DNA from: Ascoidea tarda (nom. inval.)
Lineage: Eukaryota > Ascomycota > Saccharomycetes > Ascoideales > Ascoideaceae
NCBI GenBank assembly: GCA_030560485.1
Contig: JAKTTS010000003.1
Span: 1 to 64,000, forward strand
Length of the DNA: 64,000 bases
Reading direction: 5' to 3'
Positions 22,317-31,468 of the stretch are shown piece by piece (position 1 is the first letter of the stretch; each line of letters opens with the position of its first letter). Below the pieces are notes generated by a model, which worked only from the letters and a program-made list of their open reading frames with translations, searched no databases and was not told where the DNA came from. The translations under genes were made by a program, and so were the position numbers.

Positions 22317-23387
22317 CTAGAGATCGAAGATGTGAAGGAGGTAGTAGGGGTAGCCCGGGCTCTTTTTGTGGAAGATGCAGACCAAGGAGCTGGCAAGCAA
22401 AAAGATCAAGCTGACGAAGAACAACGTGGTCACGTAGTTGACTTTAACGTTGTAGATCTGGGGCACCGACTTGATCAACACCACAACCGACACCGACAAC
22501 ACAGCATAGAGCATCGACACAATTTGTGTCTCGATGCCGAGTTGCTGTTGCTGGCCCGAAACAAAGTATTCCACAGCGCTGCCTCCATTGGGATCGATTT
22601 TGAGGTATGGAACGTTTCGGATGGTGTTGAACATGTATCCCGAGATGAACAATATGATCAATAGAATTGAGAAAGACGACCAAACGTTTTTATTCAACAA
22701 AACCTTATTCAATATAGTTGAATAGAAAGTTTTGAATGTGAAGACAATTATAATTGAGATTACCGATGTTAGAAATATGTTGCCATAATTTATTGGTTTA
22801 TAAATTTTAATTCTTTGGTTTGTTGTTTCAAAAATCCAATTTCCAAAATCACCAAGGACCTCATCTTTATCTATAGTACTGCTGCTAAAACTGAAAACAT
22901 ATTCATCGTGAACGTCAGCAATCAAATCATTTTTGGTTACGTTTGTTGGTGAGTAGTAGTACAATTTAGGAACAGAGGTTATCTTGTAGCTTTGAAAGAT
23001 CTCTCTTTGATTTTGATTGGCACCGAAATCTGCTATAGCGAAAAAAATTGGCGCTTCATCCCCATTTTGATTGTCTTTTATGCTGTTGATATTATTTTCT
23101 TTTGAATAAGAACTGGCTAGGATTTCATAAATTGGTTGGAATTGAAAACATGTAACGCAATTAATCTGGGGATTGGTTGCAGTTAAATAAACAAACAAAT
23201 GGTAGTCCCTATCCTCACAGATTATATTTTTATAATTTCTTGAACTCAATTTTAAAATAGATGGATTACCATTTTTCTTGAGTATTTTTAAGATCTGTTC
23301 TGATTTGAAGCAATTGGCATCTTGGATTAAAAAAGTAATCAACATAAACACAAAGAAAAACACCAGCTTGTTATTCATGAACTTCAT
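22317..23387 (-). CDS. OST3: Oligosaccharyltransferase subunit Ost3/Ost6, 356 aa
   Basis: An oxidoreductase subunit of the ER N-glycosylation complex that transiently holds substrate cysteines to improve site use. A signal peptide (about 1-25) precedes a lumenal thioredoxin-like domain with the redox motif Cys77-Val-Thr-Cys80 and a conserved cis-proline region (TSVPKLYYY). Four membrane segments follow in the C-terminal half, including GYMFNTIRN and the GGSAVEYFVSGQQQQLGIE lumenal loop typical of Ost3/Ost6/TUSC3. Length agrees with Ost3 (350 aa). Ost3 and Ost6 cannot be separated by eye. The last 80 or so codons are much richer in G and C than the rest, using GTC, TTC, CTC and TTG but still no CTG. 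Confidence 0.93.
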   Translation of the reverse strand: MKFMNNKLVFFFVFMLITFLIQDANCFKSEQILKILKKNGNPSILKLSSRNYKNIICEDRDYHLFVYLTATNPQINCVTCFQFQPIYEILASSYSKENNINSIKDNQNGDEAPIFFAIADFGANQNQREIFQSYKITSVPKLYYYSPTNVTKNDLIADVHDEYVFSFSSSTIDKDEVLGDFGNWIFETTNQRIKIYKPINYGNIFLTSVISIIIVFTFKTFYSTILNKVLLNKNVWSSFSILLIILFISGYMFNTIRNVPYLKIDPNGGSAVEYFVSGQQQQLGIETQIVSMLYAVLSVSVVVLIKSVPQIYNVKVNYVTTLFFVSLIFLLASSLVCIFHKKSPGYPYYLLHIFDL

Positions 23388-23987
23388 CTCTAATCTTCTA
23401 TCCTGCGTTAATTCGAACCAACTATCTCAATTACTCGACCAACTCTTGAATCAATTGATCATAGTGTTTTGTTGTTCAAAGATGAAAAAGAAAGCTTATT
23501 ACCAACCACTTAGTCACACAAACCCCTTTTGTTTCAAACCCCTCATCCAAACCCTCAATTCATATAAATGAACTAGATCTTCTGGAAAACGCTTTTTTTC
23601 TCGTCTGGCGCAACGGTACCGCGCTGCGCTCTTCAGGCAGTGTTGCCGGTTCGAGCCTGGCCGCCCTTCTTCTGCTGTTCCAGACTTTTCCTGTTTTTGA
23701 AGCACATTCACTGGATTTCTTTTAGTTTCTTTTGATTTCAGTTTGATTTCAGCTTGATTTCAGCTTGATTTCTCTTGCAATTGGTTTCTATTTCTTGTAT
23801 TTTACTCCATTCTACTGTGTATTCTTGTATATTCTTGTATTTTATATGTGCTCGAGTTCTGCTCCCATTCTTCTTCTCCAGCAACAGCAACAGACTCTCA
23901 TCCCACTCACCAAAACCACACCAGAAAGACAAACAAAATGCCTTTTGTTTCATCCTTTTAACTTGCCTTGATATCAAACACTTGACT
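23388..23987. other. Divergent promoter region OST3-SLP1
   Basis: 600 bp, mostly AT/pyrimidine-rich, with a sharply GC-rich 70-nt tRNA-like sequence near 23599-23668. No protein gene is supported. Confidence 0.5.
23599..23668 (+). tRNA. Degenerate tRNA-like sequence, closest to tRNA-Lys(CUU)
   Basis: A good A box (TGGCGCAACGG, 23606-23616) and B box (GGTTCGAGCC, 23648-23657) stand at tRNA spacing. The T arm folds as GCCGG with CTGGC around TTCGAGC. The anticodon arm folds as CTGCG with GGCAG (one mismatch) around CTCTTCA, giving anticodon CTT and resembling yeast tRNA-Lys(CUU). The D stem has one mismatch. However, the expected acceptor strands (TCTCGTC and CGCCCTT) do not pair, and position 37 would be C, which is unusual. 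T-runs that could end Pol III transcription lie about 20-30 nt beyond the 3' end. I read it as a relic or tRNA-derived Pol III element rather than a working tRNA. Confidence 0.4.
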
Positions 23988-26882
23988 ATGCTTTTTATAA
24001 ATCCTCGTTTGTTTCTTTTGCTGGTTTCTCTACTTCTCAATTTTATTATACAGTCATCGTTATCCCACCTCTCCCACGACTCCAATAACTCTGCAATTCC
24101 CCTGGCTGATAATTTAATCGCTAAACGTAGCCAAATTCTTAATATACATACACATCCACTTTCAAACGATTCAATTGAAAACTCAACATTTAATCCACTA
24201 GATGATCATATACCTAATGTCGATCCTCTAATCAATACAACATTAATATCCTTCAACTCCAACTCCAACTCTAATTCTAATTCTAACTCTAACACAATTT
24301 CTGATTCGGATACACCTCTTGATATCGACATAGATATTGACACTGATTCTGATAACGATAATGAGACTGAGTCGCCCTTTTTATCCTTTGAAGAATGGAA
24401 GAAAAAAAAGACTGCAAACAGCAAATACCAGATAAACAACAACAATAACGTCAACATAAACAATATAAATAACGACAACTACTTGGTTAATAACAATATA
24501 CAACTTAACAACGAAATTAATAACGATATCATTGGCGATGACTTGGAAATCGATCCAAACTTATTCAAACACTCCATGCCTAATCTATCTTCACACACCC
24601 ACACAAACAACAACAATAACAACAGCAACAATAACACCACCACTGATAATGAAGACGATCTAAATTCACAATCTTCTTTACTAAAATCATCTAAAAAAAG
24701 ATTCAATTATGCCTCTATAGATTGTGCAGCAACTATAATCCAAGCAAACCCAGAATCAAAAAATTCCTTCTCAATTTTATCTGAAAAGAAAAACTCTTAT
24801 CTATTAAACAAATGCTCCTCAAAGAATAATTTCATTATAATCGAATTGTGCGAAGACATCTTAATTGATCTAATAGTGCTAGCTAATTTTGAATTTTATT
24901 CTTCAATTTTTAAAAAAATTAAATTTTCAATATCAATTAATAATCAAAACTATCAGCTCTTGAATCAATTCACCGCTAAAAATATTAGAGACTATCAATT
25001 TTTCAAAATTAAAAACCCCTTATTTTTTGCTAAATATTTAAAAATTGAAATCTTATCTCATTATGGCAATGAATTTTACTGTCCAATTTCAATACTAAAA
25101 GTTCATGGCAGAACAATGATGGATGAATACAGATTAGAAGAAGAACATTCTTTATCTCAATTATCAATTAATAATCAATTAATCAATAATGATCTTAATC
25201 ATAACGAAAATTATATTGATATTGAAACTGATAATAACAATAATTATGATAATGATATCAAAAATAAAAATAAAAATAAAGATATTCAAAATGATTCCGA
25301 TTTCGATTATGATGATAATAATAATGACAGTTTTAACATTCCTCTGTTGAATATTACTATAAACAACTCAAGCATATTCACTTCACCACTAGAAACTTCC
25401 TCATTTGATGACCCATGTTACTCATCAAGCTTTAAATACATTGGTTTTGATGAATTTTTAAAAGATTTGAAAACATGCAAACCAAACTCAACTAAAGACT
25501 TTGAATATTATAACAGTAACAATATTCAAAGATCAACTAAACATATTTCAAACCCAGATTCAACTTTCCTATCAATTGAACAAGTTGAACAAGTTGAACA
25601 AGTTGAACAAGTTGAACAAGTCGAACAAGTTTCAACTCAAGAATCTATCTATAAAAATATAATGAAAAGATTGATTTTATTAGAATCAAATGCAACCTTG
25701 TCTCTACTATATATAGAAGAACAAAGTAAATTATTATCAAATGCCTTTAATAAATTAGAGAAAAAACAAACAGTTAAGTTTAATAAATTAATCTCTAAAT
25801 TCAATTCAAATATTTTAAATCAAATCAATAATTTGAAATCTTTATATACAGCCTTTGAAAATGATTCAAAACATTTATTTAAGAATCAGGCCGATAATCA
25901 TCATAAATTATTATTAAAAACTAACCAGCAAATCGATTTCTTAAATAATCAATTAAAATTTCAAAACAAAATCATCATCCTAATATCCATTGTGTTAACT
26001 TGTTTATTGATATATATCATATTAACCAATGATACATATATTGAAACAGAATATGTTGAGGATGACGATAAAAACGCCAACATCCTTAGAAATCGTATTA
26101 TTAACGGCAATAATAACAACAGCAATGTCAGTTTTTTAACTCATCTGTATAATAATAGCCTACAATCCGAATCATCAAATGAAACCACTCAATTAATAAA
26201 CTCGTCATCATCATCATTATCAAAACCGAACTCAACAGATATCAATAATAATAACAATTACAATGCTAAAAACAATAAAAATAACAATATCAGTAATTTT
26301 TTTAGCAAAAAAAAATTAGCAGTCAAATTTAAACATAAATTTAGGCCAAGCTCAACTTTTTATATTGATACTGATGATTTAAATTACCATCATAGCTTAA
26401 ATTATAATAATTCAAATAATAACTATGGTTATAACTATAGTAACCTATCATCATCATCACCATTTAGCCCAATAACTCAAACCAGATCATTAGTGCAATC
26501 ACCAACTGATTTAAAGTTTTATGATAGCATCAGAAATCGTAATAGTCTCAGTATCAATAATGAAAGTAACTTAAAGAATACAAATAAAAATAAGGCGATT
26601 AATAAAGAAGTTTTGAGAAGAACAAGCTCCTTGCCAAAAATTGATTTCCAAAGTTTAAAACCCAAAATAAAACCAAAAGAGAAAGAAAAAAGAAAAGAGA
26701 AAAATATAGATAAAAAAATTGAGAACATAAAGAACGAAGATGATAAAGAAAAGGAAAAGGAAAACTTAATTAATTTAGAACAGGCATCCACATTGGAAGA
26801 AATGGGAGATGTTTTCAGATTCCCATTAAAAGATAAAACGAATCAAGACAGAGATAACCAGTTGAAATCAATCAAGGTTTAG
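23988..26882 (+). CDS. SLP1: SLP1-like SUN-domain ER membrane protein, 964 aa
   Basis: Slp1 works with Emp65 in the yeast ER as a guardian of soluble proteins. The ATG at 23988 begins a signal peptide (MLFINPRLFLLLVSLLLNF); upstream in-frame sequence has no ATG. A PFLSFEEWKKKK motif near residue 130 is the family hallmark. The SUN-like domain lies at about 240-385: the YASIDCAATI entry, IIIELCEDILIDLIVLANFEFYSS, the YFLKIEILSHYG-type segment and ISILKVHGRTMMDEYR. Further on are FDDPCYSSSFKYIGFDEF, a run of VEQ repeats near 530-548, a coiled-coil stretch and one transmembrane segment at about 659-682. The tail is long, Asn/Ser/Lys-rich and probably cytosolic. It exceeds the S. cerevisiae protein (587 aa) mainly through low-complexity inserts. 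A few CTG codons fall in non-conserved parts. Confidence 0.88.
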   Translation: MLFINPRLFLLLVSLLLNFIIQSSLSHLSHDSNNSAIPLADNLIAKRSQILNIHTHPLSNDSIENSTFNPLDDHIPNVDPLINTTLISFNSNSNSNSNSNSNTISDSDTPLDIDIDIDTDSDNDNETESPFLSFEEWKKKKTANSKYQINNNNNVNINNINNDNYLVNNNIQLNNEINNDIIGDDLEIDPNLFKHSMPNLSSHTHTNNNNNNSNNNTTTDNEDDLNSQSSLLKSSKKRFNYASIDCAATIIQANPESKNSFSILSEKKNSYLLNKCSSKNNFIIIELCEDILIDLIVLANFEFYSSIFKKIKFSISINNQNYQLLNQFTAKNIRDYQFFKIKNPLFFAKYLKIEILSHYGNEFYCPISILKVHGRTMMDEYRLEEEHSLSQLSINNQLINNDLNHNENYIDIETDNNNNYDNDIKNKNKNKDIQNDSDFDYDDNNNDSFNIPLLNITINNSSIFTSPLETSSFDDPCYSSSFKYIGFDEFLKDLKTCKPNSTKDFEYYNSNNIQRSTKHISNPDSTFLSIEQVEQVEQVEQVEQVEQVSTQESIYKNIMKRLILLESNATLSLLYIEEQSKLLSNAFNKLEKKQTVKFNKLISKFNSNILNQINNLKSLYTAFENDSKHLFKNQADNHHKLLLKTNQQIDFLNNQLKFQNKIIILISIVLTCLLIYIILTNDTYIETEYVEDDDKNANILRNRIINGNNNNSNVSFLTHLYNNSLQSESSNETTQLINSSSSSLSKPNSTDINNNNNYNAKNNKNNNISNFFSKKKLAVKFKHKFRPSSTFYIDTDDLNYHHSLNYNNSNNNYGYNYSNLSSSSPFSPITQTRSLVQSPTDLKFYDSIRNRNSLSINNESNLKNTNKNKAINKEVLRRTSSLPKIDFQSLKPKIKPKEKEKRKEKNIDKKIENIKNEDDKEKEKENLINLEQASTLEEMGDVFRFPLKDKTNQDRDNQLKSIKV
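25575..25632 (+). repeat. In-frame nonamer repeat in SLP1 encoding Glu-Gln-Val
   Basis: About six tandem copies of a 9-nt unit (GAACAAGTT, the last ones slightly changed) encode repeated Glu-Gln-Val inside the coiled-coil-rich part of SLP1. Near-identity at DNA level suggests recent expansion. Confidence 0.85.
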
Positions 26883-27390
26883 TAATTCAATGATTGATAA
26901 ATTTATAGCATAATTTTTTTTTTAGCATATCATATTTCATTTTACATTTAATCATTTATAAATGATAGGTAATAAATAATAGTAGCACAGCAATATATTG
27001 ACGTAGTCTATTTAATATTTAAACAACACAACAATCAATTAAATTTTAATTTATTTTTAAAAAATAATAGTCTTTCAAAGAATATATATTTCGGTTGATA
27101 AAAAGTTTTTGGTTTAGTAAGACATGATTGTGATTTTATAATTTGTTTCTATTAATTGCTTGTATTAGATGACTCTCTTTTTAAGTAGTGAATAGTAATC
27201 ATTTATTTCAGTAAAAAATCTCAAATGAATATGTAAAAATAAATAAATAAATAAATAAAATAGAAACCGATCTAGTAATATAAGAAAATAAGAAAAGAAA
27301 ACAATGGAAAAGTACTAATAATAGTAAAGTAATGGAAAATTAAAAATGGAAACAATAAAAAAAAAGTCATTAAATTATCTTAAAAGAATG
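26883..27390. other. Intergenic, convergent SLP1 and ZSP1-like 3' ends
   Basis: About 500 bp, AT-rich, with an AAAT/AAATA microsatellite at 27235-27262. No gene. Confidence 0.55.
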
Positions 27391-28725
27391 TTAAAATAAA
27401 AAATCTAAAGCCTGTGAAGCTAAAAGAACTGCAAATATAATAGCAGGCAAAGTAAACACAACATAGGACCAAAATAACACTCCAGCCATTTCCTTTTGAT
27501 AAATCTCATTAATTTGGCAAATTTGAGAAACTTGTAAAGCTGGAGGACAAAAAATTAATACAAAAGCACAGAGAAGGAAGACTGGGTCTGTGGCATTGGG
27601 AATGGACAAATATTTCACAATTAAAAATGTTGAAGGAACCAAAATGGTAGCAGGCAAAAGCATTCTGGAGATCAAAGAACCAAACACAAGTCTATTGTAG
27701 TAAGGGGTCGCTGAGGGAACATCGTTGGATGGATATAAGTTGGCACCCAAGATGATCAAAACTAGGGGAACAGCTAGAGCACCTAACTGGTCAGTAGCTA
27801 GAACTATCGTCGAGTTTAAGAAGCCATTGCTTTCAAATAGGATTTTTCTGACTCTAGGCAATAAGGAAATAATCATAGCAGCAATCATTGCATATAATGG
27901 AGGATTCATGTATTGCAAGACTTTTGTTTTTATTTTATTGAGAGTGAAATATAGGGAAGAAGAGGATGAGGATGAGGATGCAGAAGACGTTAATAAGGGA
28001 GTGCTTTCAGTTGGATTTAGTTTGTCATTACTAATTGTGACAGTTATTGGGACCTTGGAAGAGGATATACCTTCAAAGATCGAATTATCCAAGGATAAAG
28101 CATCGTCGAGATTTCTTTCGCTATCATTGGGAATAAAATTTGGATCATCTAAATGGTACAATTCGTTATTATCAACTTTTTTCAAAAGAGTATTATAACC
28201 CCAAGACCATCTCAAAATTTGGCCAAGTTGGTTATAGATTAAAAGATATAAAACAGTTCTGCTTGCCATTTGAGCTGCATCATCGTTAGGCAACTTATCC
28301 CAAGTTAAGTTGGGTAAAGTGGAGCATAAGGATAAGATTAAAGAAACAGGTAAAGCAAAAGAATTTGGGAAAACAGAGTTGGCAATAACAAAACCAGTTT
28401 CTGATTTATTTAGTTTTAAAATTGAGGATACGATTCTTGAACAGAAATACGAGGTGACAGATGAGAGAGTAAAAAAAATTGGAATAATTGATAGTTCTAA
28501 GAATTTTTTGAAAGATAAAGACTGAGCTAGTTGAATAAAAATTAATGCAGGTGTAAAGATGGATATGTTTAATTTTGATATTTGTTTTTGGGTTGTGGAG
28601 TTGATTAGATTAAATTTTGCTGCAACATAACCAGATAAGCAGATTATTAGTATTTCAGTAACAGCTTGAAATGTTAGATAGGATATTTGAAAATAGGATA
28701 AACCTTCTGAGAAATTTTCAATCAT
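27391..28725 (-). CDS. ZSP1: Auxin-efflux-carrier-family membrane protein, YBR287W/Zsp1 type, 444 aa
   Basis: A multi-spanning protein of the PIN-like membrane transport family. N- and C-terminal blocks of hydrophobic helices flank a Ser/Asp-rich cytosolic loop (about residues 185-265). Segments closely match S. cerevisiae YBR287W: SIFTPALIFIQLAQSLS, FVIANSVFPNSFALPVSL, LPNLTWDKLPND, LLIYNQLGQILRWSWGYN, NPPLYAMI, ILGANLYPS and the C-terminal CPPALQ...QICQINE. The length also fits (427 aa in S. cerevisiae), against the longer ECM3 and YNL095C. The family is ER-located in yeast; the substrate is unknown. Confidence 0.88.
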   Translation of the reverse strand: MIENFSEGLSYFQISYLTFQAVTEILIICLSGYVAAKFNLINSTTQKQISKLNISIFTPALIFIQLAQSLSFKKFLELSIIPIFFTLSSVTSYFCSRIVSSILKLNKSETGFVIANSVFPNSFALPVSLILSLCSTLPNLTWDKLPNDDAAQMASRTVLYLLIYNQLGQILRWSWGYNTLLKKVDNNELYHLDDPNFIPNDSERNLDDALSLDNSIFEGISSSKVPITVTISNDKLNPTESTPLLTSSASSSSSSSSLYFTLNKIKTKVLQYMNPPLYAMIAAMIISLLPRVRKILFESNGFLNSTIVLATDQLGALAVPLVLIILGANLYPSNDVPSATPYYNRLVFGSLISRMLLPATILVPSTFLIVKYLSIPNATDPVFLLCAFVLIFCPPALQVSQICQINEIYQKEMAGVLFWSYVVFTLPAIIFAVLLASQALDFLF

Positions 28726-31468
28726 TGTTATTTATTTGAGATTATATGTTTTTTTATAGTTGTAATGTTTTTGAGAGAGAGAGAGCAATAATATAGGCAT
28801 GAATATTGTAAAATAATGTAAAAGCAGAATGTAGTAGATTAGAGTAGAATAGAATTGAACAACTGTAGAGAATAGAAATAAAATAAAATTAATAGAATAT
28901 AAAATCCAAAATATAATGATTTGAAGAAGTATTTATAAAAAAACATTTCTTCTGGATCACAAAAAAAATCATATTACTGGTAATCAGATACATTAAGAAA
29001 ATATGGTTAGAAATGATAATTTTTCCATTATTGATATCATTTCTTTTTTACCAAAAATATGATCTTTTTTTATTTTTAATAATAACCACAATGTAAATTA
29101 TGGAGAAAATTTGCTGAATCAAGAAATGAGGTCTTGTGAGCCAAAAAGTGTAATAAAGAGGTTAATGATAGTTAATAGCGGTTGGTGATTTGGTGATCTA
29201 ACAGTTTAATGATTATATCTATGAGCCAAAAAAAAAGTAAAAGGCATTAAGTCCAGCGAAGTTATTAGTATTGTTCTTTTTACTGTTATTGTTGGTGGTA
29301 TTAAGATTTATATGATCTTTTTTTTTAGTGCAGAAATAAGATTTCCATGACACATTTAAAGTGAATAAGTGTACCTGCATTCTCTCATTGATCATTGATT
29401 GTTGAACAGTTGAGGATAATCGTTATGAATGAGAGGAAAAAAAATTTTTCAGTCTACTAATAATAAACCTAATGATGGCTAGTATGTTATCATGCTTGAA
29501 GTGAGCTTGAGATTAAATTCTAATGGCACCAGAGTGGTTGGTATCAAGACTCATGAAAATGACCATGACAGTTGCAGCTGTGACTGTTATGGCAATTGTT
29601 GGCCAGTATTCCGAAAGCTGTTGGAGACTATCAAAATGATCTACTGCTTGATCACCACAGCTCAAGCAACAGATGCGATGCTCATGTCAGTGAAAGAGAA
29701 CAGGCTCAACGATTCGTGGAAATGAGCAAGTAATTAATGTGATTTGGAGAAAGAAGGTTAGAGACACCTTCTCCTCCTCTGTGATGTGGAAGGCAACTCC
29801 CTCCTGGCAGTGGGCATTTCCAATGAAAAGATACCCCAAGTGAACAGAAAATTCCCCAGAAACGACTCAAAACCACCAAAACCACCAAAAAAAGAACCCA
29901 TGAACAGAAATCAAGAGAGAATAAAAACTAATATCCAGTGCTGCGGAAATACTCAATGCTGTGGAAATATGCACTGGTGCAGATTAAGCCAAACTGTAAT
30001 TGTCATCCAGAACCACTGCAGTGGTAAAAAAAACCACTTGCAATTCTCTCTTAGGAAATGATCGATTTGATGAAGATATATTAAATGGGTGAAGAATATA
30101 TGAAGAATATATAGTGGAATATATATTGGAATATATAGTGGAATAATATTGCAATGGAACTTCAAACAGCATCTTGACATTTAGCAGAAGCATTGTCAAT
30201 ATTTGATATTTAAACAAACTAATCTATTCATGTTAGATTTCAATTTAACAGATATCATTAAAGTCAAAATGGAAAAGCTTATCAATAAAATCAATCAATT
30301 GAAAGGATGAATAATCTATATTTGTTCATTTTAGTGATAAAACATATTATTGACCCTGTTCTTTATTGCTTAGCAAACTACGAAAATATCAATCAACATC
30401 TTCTCATTGATTTAAATTCAAGCTTCGCGACAAGTTGGAAACAACAATTCAAGGTAATATAATAATAGTTTGATTTTTTGGAGTCCATCCAGAAATTGTG
30501 GTTCTACAAAAAAGGTTTAATGATTTAGGTTTAAATGCTGGAAATCAGGATTGCAAACAATTATAGCCGAGAATCTACTCCAAATTTTTAGAATTAAAAC
30601 AGATCCTGTTACTGATCAAATTACTATGTTTGAGTATGAAAAAAAATTCAAAGCAAGATAAAGAATGACGATATTTATAAAAATTTGAAACCCTTCATAT
30701 GGAAAGATGTTGGTTCTTTGAAAGCAAATTTTTAATAAAACATATTGGCGAATTACAGATATTCAGAACGCCATTCTTAATTTTCAAACTCCTATTAATA
30801 ATATCAATCAAATAGTCGTTTCCTATAATTTCCTCTTTCACGCAATCAACACAAATCTAAGGGGTTTTAAAAAGTTTGAGCTTTATTTTATCAACAAAAG
30901 CATACTCCCAGGATTTTTGAATTTTATTTAGTACAGGAAGCAGTTTTTGTGCTTATAAACGATAAAATAACAAGAGAAGAAGAAATAAAAAATAATTATA
31001 TATAGCTGTAAATCGTAGTCTTAGTTTTTTTAAAATGATAAATATGTACATAAAAAAAAAATTGAAATGGCAAAGAGGGTGATATCGAAAATACTCAAAC
31101 CACATCATAGAAAGCATAATAAAAATCAAGAAAATATTGGTACAAACAGAAATATCAAGACATTGAATATAATTCTCTACTTGAGTATTGTATACCGTAG
31201 AATATACCTTTTTTAGATAAAGAAAAATTAGAAAAAAACATTCAAGAATTTTCAGTGTTCTATCTCAACCTAAGGCTACAAGGGTGTTATTATACTGGAG
31301 ATGTTGAACTTCATCATGTTTAAATTCAATCAAAGGTTATAGATTTTTTAAATAATTAATTCTTTGGTAGCTAATATTTAAATCTGGAAACAATTTCCTC
31401 AATTTATCAAATTCATCATTGCGTAATCGTGGTGGTGTTTTTATCTCAATTTCTTTAATGTTAAGTAT
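28726..31468. other. Gene-poor stretch with coding-like debris
   Basis: The ZSP1-like promoter (28726-29490) is AT-rich. A GC-richer island spans about 29490-30060 without a supported gene. From about 30230 to 31000 the plus strand shows short coding-like pieces, for example IIDPVLYCLANYENINQHLL (about 30340) and RIKTDPVTDQITMFEYEKKF (about 30590), separated by breaks. I recognise no family in them and cannot say whether they derive from a host gene or an old element. Nothing here looks functional. Confidence 0.4.

Noticed and set aside
29492-30217. Short frames in the gene-poor stretch (for example 29786-30061)
   Set aside because: No motif, overlapping frames on both strands, and no codon bias like the neighbouring genes.
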